A stretch of DNA of 64,000 nt from Alphaproteobacteria bacterium (GTDB lineage: Bacteria > Pseudomonadota > Alphaproteobacteria > Rhodospirillales > Rhodospirillaceae). The stretch spans positions 27,380 through 91,379 of the forward strand of contig WLXB01000003.1 of the NCBI GenBank assembly GCA_012103295.1, in the 5' to 3' direction. How positions within the stretch are numbered: the stretch's first letter is position 1; every line of letters begins with the position of its first letter. Shown here piece after piece: positions 53,660 to 62,803 of the stretch. The position numbers and the translations under genes are program-made. A model generated the notes under the pieces. That model ran no database searches and was not told the DNA's origin. It was given only the letters and a program-made list of their open reading frames with translations.

Positions 53660-54667
53660 ATGTCTGGGGATAAGAATCGCCAAGTACTCTTGAAGAAATT
53701 GCCGGATGGGATTCCGGTTGAGGACGACTTTGAAATGGGGGAGTCACCGATTCCCGAACCTTCAGAAGGGACGTTCCGTGCGCGCACCTTGGTTTTGTCG
53801 CTCGACCCCTACGTTCGCGCAGTAATGTCTGGCCGCCATTTTTACGGCGCTCCCAGGCCCGGAGACGTGATGCGCGGCCGGTCTGTTGCCAGGGTCGAAG
53901 CGTCGCGTCATCCACAGTATCGCGACGGTGATGTGGTGGTTATGGAATCCGGCTTGCAGGACTATGCCATCTCTAACGGTGACGATGTTCATCGCGCCGA
54001 TACCGGAACGGCCCCAATCTCTAGTGCACTCGGTGTGTTGGGTATGCCGGGCCTAACAGCCTACGCGGCTTTGCTTGGTCCCGCGCAGATCAAAGAGGGA
54101 GAAACAGTGCTGGTGTCTGCAGCGTCCGGCGCTGTCGGCTCCATGGTCGGGCAGATTGCAAAAATCAAAGGGTGTCATGTCATTGGTATCGCTGGCTCAG
54201 ATGAAAAATGCCGATGGACAGAGGCGGAAGCCGGATTTGACGCCTGCCTTAATCGCAAGACTGACGACCTGCATGCGTGCTTAACTGAGCTTTCTACCGA
54301 GGGTGCGGACATTTTTTTCGATAACACCGGCGGCGACATTCAAAATTTGGTTATGACTAAACATCTTGCGCTCAACAGCCGAGTCATCCTTTCTGGATTG
54401 ATTACCCAATATAACCTGCCGGAATCGCCGCCGGGGCCAAATTTGGGCAATCTCTGCAAAATGCGCACCACTGTATTTGGCTTTGTTGTTTACGACTTCG
54501 AACACATGCGGGAACGCTTCCTCACCGATACCAAGCGGTGGTTCGCGGAAGGCAAAATCAGATTCAAAGAAGACATGACTGAGGGCTTGGAAACGGCACC
54601 GGCGCAGTTCAGCAAGCTGATGCACGGCAACAACTTCGGCAAGACCTTGGTTCGGGTGGCGGAGTAG
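53660..54667 (+). CDS. NADP-dependent MDR oxidoreductase (CurA-like)
   Basis: A 335-residue medium-chain dehydrogenase/reductase of the zinc-free leukotriene B4 dehydrogenase / CurA type. The N-terminal LLKKLPDGIPVEDDFEM leads to LDPYVRAVMSG, the conserved active-site region; GVLGMPGLTAYAAL and VSAASGAVGSMVGQIAK form the NADP Rossmann motif. Such enzymes reduce alpha,beta-unsaturated ketones. It lies 19 bases after the hydrolase gene, so a shared operon is possible. The true substrate is unknown. Confidence 0.88.
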   Translation: MSGDKNRQVLLKKLPDGIPVEDDFEMGESPIPEPSEGTFRARTLVLSLDPYVRAVMSGRHFYGAPRPGDVMRGRSVARVEASRHPQYRDGDVVVMESGLQDYAISNGDDVHRADTGTAPISSALGVLGMPGLTAYAALLGPAQIKEGETVLVSAASGAVGSMVGQIAKIKGCHVIGIAGSDEKCRWTEAEAGFDACLNRKTDDLHACLTELSTEGADIFFDNTGGDIQNLVMTKHLALNSRVILSGLITQYNLPESPPGPNLGNLCKMRTTVFGFVVYDFEHMRERFLTDTKRWFAEGKIRFKEDMTEGLETAPAQFSKLMHGNNFGKTLVRVAE

Positions 54668-54766
54668 GAAGCTTGGATCGTGTTCGAATGACTTGTCTTG
54701 GGCAGACAAACACCTTCCAACGTCGTAGTCTTTGTTGATTGATTTGACCCGCTAGGCCGTTCGCTC

Positions 54767-55846
54767 ATGGATATCATCCGTAATTGGTTCAAAACCATTT
54801 CTGACAATCCGCAGCTAACGCTGTTGATATTACTGTTAATAGCCGCGACGACAGCTTTAGCGCTAACGGCGGATATCCTTGCTCCGTTCCTGGCGGCCGT
54901 TGTGTTGGCCTATCTGCTGCAGGTCTTCGTTGACCGGCTGGAGGGCTATGGGGTTTCCCCGTGGTTATCGATGACCTTGGTGTTTGTCGTCTTTGTGCTA
55001 CTGGCTTTGGCCATCGTGTTCGGCCTAATCCCGCTGCTGATCCGTCAGGTGACCCAGCTCACCCGCCAGGCGCCGGAATTCATCACGAATTTGCAAGAAA
55101 CCGTCAGCCACTTGCCCGACGAATATCCATCGCTCATCACCCCGGCGCAGGCCTCCCAGGTGATGAATCAATTGCAGACTGAAGTACTCGATTTCTCCCA
55201 AGCACTGGTTGGCTCACTCGGAGGTACCGTGGTCGGACTCATGACCTGGGTTGTGTATTTGATCATCGTACCTTTGATGGTGTTCTTTCTGATGAAGGAT
55301 AAGGACAAGATCGTATCCTGGATGGCGTCGTTCCTGCCGCGTGACCGGCAGCTAACGGGCCAGGTATGGACCGAAGTGCATCGTCAGTTGCAGAACTATG
55401 TTGGCGGCAAAGCGCTGGAAATACTTATTGTTGCTGTCGTGACCTACATCACGTTTTCATTCATTGATCTGCAGTATGCGTTGTTGCTCGCCGTGATTAC
55501 TGGGTTCTCGGTTTTAATTCCGTATATCGGTGCGGCGGTTGTGGCGCTTCCGGTGGGTGTAGTCGCCATATTGCAGTGGGGATTCACCGGTGATGCCGGT
55601 GTCGCCATGGTGGCGTATGGGATTATTCAGGCGCTGGACGGCAACGTCCTGGTTCCGTTCGTGTTTTCGGAAGTGGTTGATCTCCATCCGGTTGCGATCA
55701 TCGTCGCTATTTTGTTCTTCGGCGGTGTCTGGGGATTCTGGGGTGTTTTCTTTGCCATTCCTCTCGCCGTTGTTGTGCAGGCGGTTATTGCCGCATGGCC
55801 GCGCAGCACCAAGAACAGTGAACCCGAGCCAACAGCCGCAGATTAA
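54767..55846 (+). CDS. AI-2E family transporter
   Basis: A 359-residue membrane protein of the AI-2 exporter (PerM/YdiK/TqsA) family. About seven or eight helices are seen: two near the N-terminus (residues 15-60), one around 67-90, then a long extramembrane segment (RQAPEFITNLQETVSHLPDE), and the last cluster VTYITFSFIDLQYALLLAVITG, IPYIGAAVVALPVG and GVWGFWGVFFAIPLAVVVQA. Members export signals or ions (TqsA: AI-2; others: Na+(Li+)/H+); the substrate is not set. It precedes the ProX-like gene by six bases. Confidence 0.9.
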   Translation: MDIIRNWFKTISDNPQLTLLILLLIAATTALALTADILAPFLAAVVLAYLLQVFVDRLEGYGVSPWLSMTLVFVVFVLLALAIVFGLIPLLIRQVTQLTRQAPEFITNLQETVSHLPDEYPSLITPAQASQVMNQLQTEVLDFSQALVGSLGGTVVGLMTWVVYLIIVPLMVFFLMKDKDKIVSWMASFLPRDRQLTGQVWTEVHRQLQNYVGGKALEILIVAVVTYITFSFIDLQYALLLAVITGFSVLIPYIGAAVVALPVGVVAILQWGFTGDAGVAMVAYGIIQALDGNVLVPFVFSEVVDLHPVAIIVAILFFGGVWGFWGVFFAIPLAVVVQAVIAAWPRSTKNSEPEPTAAD

Positions 55847-55852
55847 GCGACG

Positions 55853-56353
55853 GTGATGTCTGCGACTCCAGACGACCTTCTTGATCGTTTGTACGCGCTC
55901 GGTATAGAAACAACGACCGTTGATCATCCACCTGCCTTTACCGTTGAAGACGGCGAAACCTTCGTCGGTCACTTGCCCGGCGTGCATGTGAAGAATCTGT
56001 TTCTTTGTGATGCGAAGAAAAAGATGTGGCTGGTGACCGTGCCCTGGGACCGGCCGGTTGACCTTAAGGCGCTGCCACCATTCATTGAGTCAAAGCGTTT
56101 GTCTTTTGGTTCTGCCGATAGACTATTGCGAACCTTGGGTGTCACGCCGGGGTCGGTCTCACCGTTCTGCGTGATCAATGATCCATGTGCCTCGGTGCAA
56201 GTTGTTCTCGATGCCTGGATGATGGATCAAGAACTGATCAATGCTCACCCGTTGATCAACAGTAAGACAACCACAATTGGGCCTACGGATTTGCTCAAAT
56301 TCATGCGTGCATGTGGCCACGCACCCCGTATAGTCGACTTTAGAAAAATATAA
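55853..56353 (+). CDS. ProX/YbaK-type prolyl-tRNA deacylase
   Basis: A 166-residue aminoacyl-tRNA editing protein of the YbaK / ProX superfamily. The core segments VDHPPAFTVEDGETFVGHLPG, VKNLFLCDAKKKMWLVTVPWD and SFGSADRLLRTLGVTPGSVSPFC with the NDPCASVQVVLDAWM strand match the stand-alone ProXp type, which hydrolyses Ala-tRNA(Pro). GTG-ATG stand together at 55853 and 55856, and either may start the protein. It is seven bases after the AI-2E gene and 11 bases before the cupin gene, so a run of coupled genes continues. Confidence 0.88.
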   Translation: MMSATPDDLLDRLYALGIETTTVDHPPAFTVEDGETFVGHLPGVHVKNLFLCDAKKKMWLVTVPWDRPVDLKALPPFIESKRLSFGSADRLLRTLGVTPGSVSPFCVINDPCASVQVVLDAWMMDQELINAHPLINSKTTTIGPTDLLKFMRACGHAPRIVDFRKI

Positions 56354-56364
56354 CGGGACGTACT

Positions 56365-57033
56365 GTGACCGAGCACCTCAACGCCGACTTTGCGCAGGCG
56401 GTGGTGGTACACACCAGCGCTGTGGAGTGGCAGAAAAGCCCAAGCCCGCGTGTTTGGCGTAAGCGGCTGGATTTGTCCGGCCCCGCCGAGCGCGGACGCG
56501 TCACATCGATTGTACGTTACGATGCCAACAGCAAATTCCATCCCCATCCTCATCCTGACGGCGAAGAGATCCTTGTTCTTGATGGCGTCTTCTCCGATGC
56601 GCATGGAGACTTTCCTGCTGGGTCTTATCTACTCAATCCCGAAGGGTTTGAGCACGCCCCTTTCTCGAAGTCCGGCTGCGTCTTATTTGTCAAACTGAAG
56701 CAGTATCCCGGCACCACCCGCGATCAGATCGCCATCAACATGCTGCAGCAGCCGTGGGACGATCTTGGCGAAGGTGTTTCTCGATTGTCTCTGTACAAAG
56801 AAGACGGGCACCCCGAGCAAATGGCGATGGTGCGGGTCGAAGAGGGGTCGACCTTGACCATAGAAGGCGGACTCAAGGGTGCCGAAATGTTTATTTTATC
56901 CGGCGCCATCACGGATAATGCAGATTCCTATGCAACAGGAGATTGGTTGCGTTGGCCGACGACGGAAGACCGAGTCTTTACGGCTGAAGACGCTGTCACC
57001 GCTTATTTGAAAACTGGGCACCTGCCCGTATGA
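56365..57033 (+). CDS. ChrR-like cupin-domain protein
   Basis: A 222-residue two-domain cupin. The first cupin has the metal-binding FHPHPHPDGEEILVLDGVFSDAHGDFPAGSYLLNPEG, with three histidines and a glutamate; the second is less canonical (MAMVRVEEGSTLTIEGGLKG to FILSGAITDN). This resembles the cupin of ChrR-type anti-sigma factors but without the zinc-binding ASD helices, so a free-standing binding or enzyme role is more likely. The start GTG at 56365 follows the ProX-like stop by 11 bases. The stop overlaps dctP. Confidence 0.84.
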   Translation: MTEHLNADFAQAVVVHTSAVEWQKSPSPRVWRKRLDLSGPAERGRVTSIVRYDANSKFHPHPHPDGEEILVLDGVFSDAHGDFPAGSYLLNPEGFEHAPFSKSGCVLFVKLKQYPGTTRDQIAINMLQQPWDDLGEGVSRLSLYKEDGHPEQMAMVRVEEGSTLTIEGGLKGAEMFILSGAITDNADSYATGDWLRWPTTEDRVFTAEDAVTAYLKTGHLPV

Positions 57034-58040
57034 CCATGACGGTTACGCGGCGTATGGCTATGACTTCAGCGTTTGCCGCTGGAATTACAGGTTGCGAGCG
57101 CCTTGAGCCTGGAGTCCATTGGGACCTTTCCATGCCTTGGGGGCCGAGTGAATTCCATGTGATAAATGCAAAGCGTTTTGCAGAGGAAGCCAAGACGTTG
57201 ACGGACGGGTCGCTCAACATTCACGTCCATCCCGGCGCAATCCTCGGCATTAAAGGTCCCGAGACCATGCGTGCGGTTGAGGAGGGCCTCGTCGACATGG
57301 CCGACTCGTCGAGCTTTCAGCAGGTTGGCACTGAACCGATACTTGGTTTTGAATCTTTGCCCTATTTGCTCGATGACATTGACGAGTTGGCGCTGCTCTA
57401 CTCAATTATACGTCCGGCAATTGAAGCGGCCTATGCGCGCCACGGTCAGCGCATCATCTATATCGTGCCGTGGCCAAACCAGAACTTCTTCTTTGATCGG
57501 CCGATCGCAACGGTCGCCGACTTTGAAGGTTTGACCATGCGGACTTATGACAAGTTGTCTACAGACCTCGTGCGCGGCCTTAACATGACGCCGATTCAAA
57601 TGCCGTCTCCGGACGTTGTCCCGGCCTTGGCTGCGGGCGCCATTGATAGTGTGATGACATCGACGACCACCGCCTTTGCCCAAAAATACTGGGAGTTCCT
57701 TCGCTACACCGTGAGAACCAATCACACCTGGGCAAGCACGATCATGGCGGTGAACGAGCGCGCTTGGCAGGCCTTGCCAGTTGAACATCGTCTGGGCCTT
57801 GAAGCGCTGGCCCAACGACTGGAGCCCGAATTCTGGGAAATTGCCCGTCGGGATGATCGCGATAAACTGAGTGATCTGGAAGCCAATGGCATGATCACCC
57901 AAAATCCATCTCCTCAGCTGATGGCCGGGATGCAGTCTTTGGCGCAGCCAATCTGGCGGGAGTTCATCGCCCAGGTGCCCGAGTCCCGACCACTTCTCAT
58001 GGCGTTTCTAGAAGCTGCTGGAAAATCCACCCAGTTATGA
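57030..58040 (+). CDS. TRAP transporter solute receptor, DctP family (Tat-like lipoprotein)
   Basis: A 336-residue TRAP substrate-binding protein. The start MTMTVTRRMAMTSAFAAGIT leads to GC, with an arginine pair at 7-8 and a lipobox Cys22, so it is probably a Tat- or Sec-exported lipoprotein, which is less common for DctP. Family marks are NAKRFAEEAKTLTDGSLNIHVHPGAILGIKGPETMRAVEEG and the hinge segment GLTMRTYDKLSTDLVRGLNMTPIQM. The substrate, perhaps a carboxylate or keto acid, is not clear. The stop overlaps dctQ by four bases. Confidence 0.9.
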   Translation: MTMTVTRRMAMTSAFAAGITGCERLEPGVHWDLSMPWGPSEFHVINAKRFAEEAKTLTDGSLNIHVHPGAILGIKGPETMRAVEEGLVDMADSSSFQQVGTEPILGFESLPYLLDDIDELALLYSIIRPAIEAAYARHGQRIIYIVPWPNQNFFFDRPIATVADFEGLTMRTYDKLSTDLVRGLNMTPIQMPSPDVVPALAAGAIDSVMTSTTTAFAQKYWEFLRYTVRTNHTWASTIMAVNERAWQALPVEHRLGLEALAQRLEPEFWEIARRDDRDKLSDLEANGMITQNPSPQLMAGMQSLAQPIWREFIAQVPESRPLLMAFLEAAGKSTQL

Positions 58041-58525
58041 ACAGCGTTTTAAGGGGTATTGATCGGATTTGTGTTTTTGCGGCTGGCGTTGCCGCACTGC
58101 TTTTGGGTGCGCTGTTTATTCTCGGCATCACCGAGATCATTTTGCGCAGCGTCTTCAGCATCAGCTTGTCGTTCTCCGCCGAATACGCAGGCTACTTTTT
58201 AGTGCTGGTGCTGTTTCTCGGTTCGGGGTGGACGTTGTCGACCGCCGGGCATATTCGCGTCACCCTCTTGAGCGAACATGTTTCTCCAAAACTCGCCCGG
58301 GCGCTTGATGGCTTAAGCACGGCCATCGCCCTGATCGTATCGTCGATACTTACGGCCGCCATGATCAATTACGCTTTGGGGACATGGTCCCGTGGCACGG
58401 TATCCTACTATTCGTCAGAAACACCGCTGGCCTATCCCCAAGCATTTCTCGCCATCGGGCTGATTGTTCTCACTCTCGCACTATTCGCCCGTTTAATCAG
58501 GGTGATCACTGGAGAGACGTCTTGA
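58037..58525 (+). CDS. TRAP transporter small permease, DctQ
   Basis: A 162-residue four-helix membrane protein (helices about 11-33, 46-67, 87-107 and 127-150). The hallmark FSAEYAGYFLVLVLFLGSGWTL with the following AGHIRVTLL is the conserved DctQ sequence. It assists the large DctM permease. Its stop overlaps the dctM start by one base (TGATG). Confidence 0.92.
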   Translation: MNSVLRGIDRICVFAAGVAALLLGALFILGITEIILRSVFSISLSFSAEYAGYFLVLVLFLGSGWTLSTAGHIRVTLLSEHVSPKLARALDGLSTAIALIVSSILTAAMINYALGTWSRGTVSYYSSETPLAYPQAFLAIGLIVLTLALFARLIRVITGETS

Positions 58526-59817
58526 TGGGTGCGCCGGTCGCCGTTGTGCTGACGTCTTTGATTCTGCTGCTTGGCGCTGGTGTCTGGGTCGGTTTTAGTC
58601 TGATGGGGGTTGGGCTGATTAGTCTGACCGTGTTCCGCGATATGCCGGCGGCAACCTTCCTTGCCTTTGATCTGTGGAACAGCCTCAATACACCCGAGCT
58701 GGTGGCGCTACCCCTGTTTGTGCTCATGGGCGAGATACTTTTTCATACCCGCTTGTCCGAAAGCCTGTTTCGCGGCCTTACGCCATGGCTCGGTGGCGTG
58801 CCTGGCCGCTTGCTCCACGTCAATGTGGTGGGCTGTACACTGTTTGCTGCAGTCTCCGGGTCGTCCGCGGCAACCACCGCGACCATCGGTCGCATGACGT
58901 TAGCCGAGCTGAAGGCCCGCGGTTATGACGAGAATTTGGCGATGGGATCGCTCTGTGGGGCCGGCACGCTCGGGTTTCTGATTCCACCAAGCATTATCCT
59001 GATTCTCTATGGTGTATTGTCTGAGACTTCGATTATCGATCTGTTCGTCGCCGGGATCGTGCCTGGCGCACTCCTCGCCGTAGCTTACATGGTATACATC
59101 GCAGCCCGTACAATGCTGAAACCGGGTCTCGTTCCAGACGATCAAGTTGTCTCATCATGGCCAGATCGTCTTCGGGCGATCGCTGATCTCGGTCCCATAT
59201 TCGGGCTCATCATCGTCATTATCGGATCCATGTATGCGGGTATTGCCAGCCCCTCTGAAGCGGCGACAGTTGGTGTGGCCGGCGCGTTGGTTTTAGCTGG
59301 TATTCAACGGGCGTTATCGCGGGAAACATTATCCCTGGCCTTATTCGGTGCGATTAAAACATGCTCGATGATTGGACTCATAGTCGGCGGCGCACTTTTC
59401 CTATCAAAGGCGATGGCGTTTCTAGGTTTGCCTCAAGCGGTGGCCGGTGCCATCGGTGGTTTGGACTTAAGTCCCTTCGCGCTTATCTTGCTCCTCACGC
59501 TTTTCTACATTGTTTTGGGCTGCGTCATCGACGGCTTGTCTGCCATCGTCATGACCTTAGCCCTCGTTCTGCCGCTGGTATCAGGTGCTGGCTTTGATCA
59601 AGTGTGGTTTGGAATTTTCTTGGTTATCGTCGTAGAGATGTCTCAGATCACGCCGCCGGTGGGATTCAACTTGTTCGTTGTTCAGGGGTTAACCGGCGCA
59701 CCGATCAGCCGCATAGCCGCGGCCTCTCTGCCGTTCTTTTTAATTATGGTGGCTATGGTTATTGTTATCGTGCTGGTCCCTGATCTTGTTACGTTTCTTC
59801 CGCGATCCATGGGATAG
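58525..59817 (+). CDS. TRAP transporter large permease, DctM
   Basis: A 430-residue polytopic permease of the TRAP-T family, forming the Na+-driven channel with DctQ and DctP. The start is the ATG at 58525 overlapping the dctQ stop; the frame is open upstream only over dctQ. Visible marks are the first helix pair, VALPLFVLMGEILFHTRLS, GSSAATTATIGRMTLAELKARGYDENLAMGSLCGAGTLGFLIPPSI (the conserved P-loop-like motif), and a second repeat with LTLFYIVLGCVIDGLSAIVMTLALVLPLV and EMSQITPPVGFNLFV. The length is normal. Confidence 0.94.
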   Translation: MGAPVAVVLTSLILLLGAGVWVGFSLMGVGLISLTVFRDMPAATFLAFDLWNSLNTPELVALPLFVLMGEILFHTRLSESLFRGLTPWLGGVPGRLLHVNVVGCTLFAAVSGSSAATTATIGRMTLAELKARGYDENLAMGSLCGAGTLGFLIPPSIILILYGVLSETSIIDLFVAGIVPGALLAVAYMVYIAARTMLKPGLVPDDQVVSSWPDRLRAIADLGPIFGLIIVIIGSMYAGIASPSEAATVGVAGALVLAGIQRALSRETLSLALFGAIKTCSMIGLIVGGALFLSKAMAFLGLPQAVAGAIGGLDLSPFALILLLTLFYIVLGCVIDGLSAIVMTLALVLPLVSGAGFDQVWFGIFLVIVVEMSQITPPVGFNLFVVQGLTGAPISRIAAASLPFFLIMVAMVIVIVLVPDLVTFLPRSMG

Positions 59818-59844
59818 TCCCATCACAAAACTCAGGAGAGTAGA

Positions 59845-60129
59845 ATGCCCCGTGCGCTATGGAACGAGCAAGTAATCGCTGAAACCGAGACGTTCGAATC
59901 TGTCGATGGCAATGTGTATTTTCCTCCCGGCGCTGTTCAAGCGGACAAACTAGAGCCGAGCGATCACACGTCCTTTTGCCCCTGGAAGGGTATGGTCAGT
60001 TACTACGACGTCGTAGTTGATGGTAAGCGGAATAAAAACGCGGCGTGGTACTACCCGGAGCCAAAAGAGAAGGCAATGAATATCAAAGACCACGTCGCCT
60101 TTTGGAAAGGCGTCGACGTCGAGAAATAG
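59845..60129 (+). CDS. DUF427 domain protein
   Basis: A 94-residue DUF427 protein. The compact beta fold shows WNEQVIAETETFESVDGNVYFPPGAV, then FCPWKGMVSYYDVVVDG and the closing AAWYYPEPKEKAMNIKDHVAFWKGV. All family blocks are present. Function is unknown, although some members have been linked to oxidoreductase partners. It has a GGAG upstream and follows the TRAP genes by 27 bases, so it may be read with them. Confidence 0.88.
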   Translation: MPRALWNEQVIAETETFESVDGNVYFPPGAVQADKLEPSDHTSFCPWKGMVSYYDVVVDGKRNKNAAWYYPEPKEKAMNIKDHVAFWKGVDVEK

Positions 60130-60143
60130 ATCGGCGCTTTGTC

Positions 60144-60647
60144 TTAGGACAGAACGATGGTTTGGGGTGCATCTCCCAGTGTGAACATGCGGGTTTGAGT
60201 GCGCCCGCCAAAGGTCACATTGACCGTGTTGATCTGCGATGGGTGAGTTTCTGTCAGCATTTGATTGTCAACAATTAGGCCACTCAGATTGCTCGCAATG
60301 GGGGCCTCTTGATAGGCAAGTACTGAACTAACGTCGAGTTCGGCACCAACCCAGGTGAGCGGTATTGCGATACCATTTGCCGTCGACAGTGAAAAATATT
60401 CACTGAGGTAGTTGGCGATCATTTCTTCAATATTTGGTGTGTCTTCCATGCGCACGGTTTCACCAATACGGGCAGTCAACGCAATTTCAAGATCCAACAC
60501 CATGAGGCGATGAATCACTTCGATCGTACCGGCGCGAGCGTTGTGTTCGATTACCGTGAAGGCTGCATGCGCACCATCGGCGCACACGGATTGGGACTGC
60601 AAGAAAGTTGCTGCTGTACTGGCAAGGGCAAGCCGCCGGGAAATCAT
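60144..60647 (-). CDS. DUF6702-type exported protein
   Basis: A 167-residue exported protein: a signal peptide (about residues 1-24) is followed by a beta-rich domain of the DUF6702 type. The start of the domain HAAFTVIEHNARAGTIEVIHRLMVLDLEIAL is the usual pattern, with repeated IPLTWVGAELDVSSVLAYQE and VNVTFGGRTQTRMFTL strands. Family members often sit near peptidases; here an M1 and an S9 peptidase lie upstream on the same strand. Function unknown. A possible operon with 60716-62719 is suggested by the 68-base gap. Confidence 0.74.
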   Translation of the reverse strand: MISRRLALASTAATFLQSQSVCADGAHAAFTVIEHNARAGTIEVIHRLMVLDLEIALTARIGETVRMEDTPNIEEMIANYLSEYFSLSTANGIAIPLTWVGAELDVSSVLAYQEAPIASNLSGLIVDNQMLTETHPSQINTVNVTFGGRTQTRMFTLGDAPQTIVLS

Positions 60648-60715
60648 AGGGAGCGCACGCTGTCGTTAAGGCAAGGCCTATGATCCTCATTGGTCCATCG
60701 TGGCGCAAGCTTTGA

Positions 60716-62719
60716 TCAGTTCGCTTGTGCGTTCTCTGCGTTGGGCCCAAGGTGCTGTTCGAGAAATCCACCTAAAGCCTCAAGCATCGCGATCCGGGTT
60801 TCTTCCGTTGAAAGCCAATGATCTTCGCCTTTTAGTACAATGAACTCGTGAGGTCGCCCAGCTTTCTCAAGCGCTTTGGCCATAACTTCACTTTGGTCGA
60901 TATCAACAACCGTATCTTTTTTGCCGTGAATCAGCAGGATGTCGGCTCTAATTTGATCTACCGTACGGGCTGGGGAGCGACTGTTCACTTCATCCCCTGG
61001 TTCTCCAATTTGAGCAACCCAGTACTCGTATGTTGAGCTCTTCGCGCCGAACCGTTTTCGCTCTCGGCTGAGCATGCGTCCGAGGTCTGAGACCCCAGAA
61101 TAGGAAGCGGCACATTTATAGAGGTTTGGCGTAAAGGCTGCTCCTGCAAGCGCCGCGTAACCGCCATAACTGGCGCCAACAATACAAATGCGATCTGGGT
61201 CGGCGACCCCTTTCTCGATCAAATAATTGATGGCGTCAGTGACATCGTCTTGCATCGCCTTGCCCCACTGTCCGTACCCCGCGCGAATAAATCGTGAGCC
61301 ATATCCTGAAGAGCCGCGAAAGTTCATTTGGACAACGGCGTACCCTTGCGAAGCCAGAAACTGTTGCCACCAGTCGTAGCCCAATTCGTCCCGTGACTCT
61401 GGTCCGCCATGCGGCATAACAACCACGGGTAAGTTTTCCGCTTTAGTATTCGAAGGCACAGTCAGATAGCCCTGTAGGTTCAGCTCGTCTCGTGTTTTAT
61501 AGGCGAACGGTGTGACGGGTGAGAGGTGCTCAGACTTAATGTCTGGGTAGGCTCTGGTGATAAGGTCAAGGGCCCCAGTCTCTTTGTTGAGCAACAGATA
61601 CACGCCGGAATCTGTGCTGGATTGCGCGAATAGGATGAACCGCGTGCGTTCCTTGTCCCAGGATTCAATGTAGACCCGGTATCCGTCGGGCAGTGCTTTC
61701 TCGACAGCGTTTACTACCGCCACGAAATCAGACTGGAAGAATTGCTGTTCACGCGCGGCATATATTATGTCGACGCCAACGACTTCACCTGTGTAGTCGT
61801 CGGTTATGACTGAATCAACGTCGACAAATTGATGCTCGAATAGAGCGGTCGGGGAAACTGCGCCATCACTGATTGCCATCTCAAACAATGCGCGACGACC
61901 GGTGGTTTGATAGGTGCTAATAATCAGGAACTCACCAGTTTGATCGGTACCCCAAACGGTCATGTTTGGAATGTCGGCTTCCTCTGAAAAAATAGTCTTC
62001 CAATTTCGACCAAGGGCTCGATCTTCAGGCGCAAGAATGCGGTAATTGTCTGATCTATCAAAATGGTCGACTCTTGCGATGACGGTTCCATCAGTTCGGA
62101 CGACCCATTGATCTGTATTTTCGCCACCCTTGGAAATGCGTTTGCCACGGCCACTGTTTCCATCAACTTCAAAAAGGTCGACCTTGGTTCTTGAGCGCCC
62201 AACGGCTACGTCTGACCCGCTACCGCGTTTGTCAGTGCTGGTGCGTGCCGCCATCAGCACCGTACCGTTTTCATCCCATTTCTTTGCGCGTACATCTGAA
62301 AGTGAACTTTGTAGGCCAAGACTTCTGTTTCGACCTAGGAGTTGGACAATCTCCCGACTACGTACATCCAAGGAGAACGCGCCCCAGAACTCTATGAGAG
62401 GGCTGGCGAAGGCGCGCATTGTTTTGGTTGCGGAAGCATAGAGCAGAACATGGTTAGGGCCGGACCATTCCACATTCCTCAATTTAAGATCTCGGCTCGG
62501 TACTCTAAAGCCACCGCTGCCTTTTAGAGGCCTAATAACAACTCCGTCAGTTCCGTCCTGTGACGAAATATAAGCAATCTGTTGGCCATCAGGGGAGATG
62601 ACGAGGCTTCTGACCGCTCGGCCTTTGCCGTAAAGCTCTGCTTGGCTATTCGCTGCATGGCTGTCATCAACCACCAAACAAAGCAGTGCCACTGCGCCAA
62701 CAGCCCATTTCAACATCAT
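60716..62719 (-). CDS. S9-family prolyl oligopeptidase-type peptidase, exported
   Basis: A 667-residue exported serine peptidase. A signal peptide (hydrophobic residues 3-20) precedes a beta-propeller-like N-terminal half (SPDGQQIAYIS, WSGPNHVLLY, FILFAQSSTDSGVYLLLNKETG) and a C-terminal alpha/beta hydrolase. The nucleophile is in VGASYGGYAALAGAAF, the Asp in LLIHGKKDTVVDIDQS and the His in KGEDHWLSTEETR, so the triad is complete. It may release dipeptides or oligopeptides. The ATG at 62719 is preferred to the TTG at 62731. It points to extracellular peptide use along with the M1 peptidase. Confidence 0.92.
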   Translation of the reverse strand: MMLKWAVGAVALLCLVVDDSHAANSQAELYGKGRAVRSLVISPDGQQIAYISSQDGTDGVVIRPLKGSGGFRVPSRDLKLRNVEWSGPNHVLLYASATKTMRAFASPLIEFWGAFSLDVRSREIVQLLGRNRSLGLQSSLSDVRAKKWDENGTVLMAARTSTDKRGSGSDVAVGRSRTKVDLFEVDGNSGRGKRISKGGENTDQWVVRTDGTVIARVDHFDRSDNYRILAPEDRALGRNWKTIFSEEADIPNMTVWGTDQTGEFLIISTYQTTGRRALFEMAISDGAVSPTALFEHQFVDVDSVITDDYTGEVVGVDIIYAAREQQFFQSDFVAVVNAVEKALPDGYRVYIESWDKERTRFILFAQSSTDSGVYLLLNKETGALDLITRAYPDIKSEHLSPVTPFAYKTRDELNLQGYLTVPSNTKAENLPVVVMPHGGPESRDELGYDWWQQFLASQGYAVVQMNFRGSSGYGSRFIRAGYGQWGKAMQDDVTDAINYLIEKGVADPDRICIVGASYGGYAALAGAAFTPNLYKCAASYSGVSDLGRMLSRERKRFGAKSSTYEYWVAQIGEPGDEVNSRSPARTVDQIRADILLIHGKKDTVVDIDQSEVMAKALEKAGRPHEFIVLKGEDHWLSTEETRIAMLEALGGFLEQHLGPNAENAQAN

Positions 62720-62803
62720 ACCGACCCCCAACCGCCTGAGTTGCTATGCGATTAGAAAACCTATTTAGGCGCGAGTCAATTGATGCGGAGAAATTCTCAG
62801 CTC

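Noticed and set aside
58384..58524. Upstream extension of the dctM frame
   Set aside because: It overlaps dctQ out of frame; the ATG at 58525 with the TGATG overlap gives the normal length.
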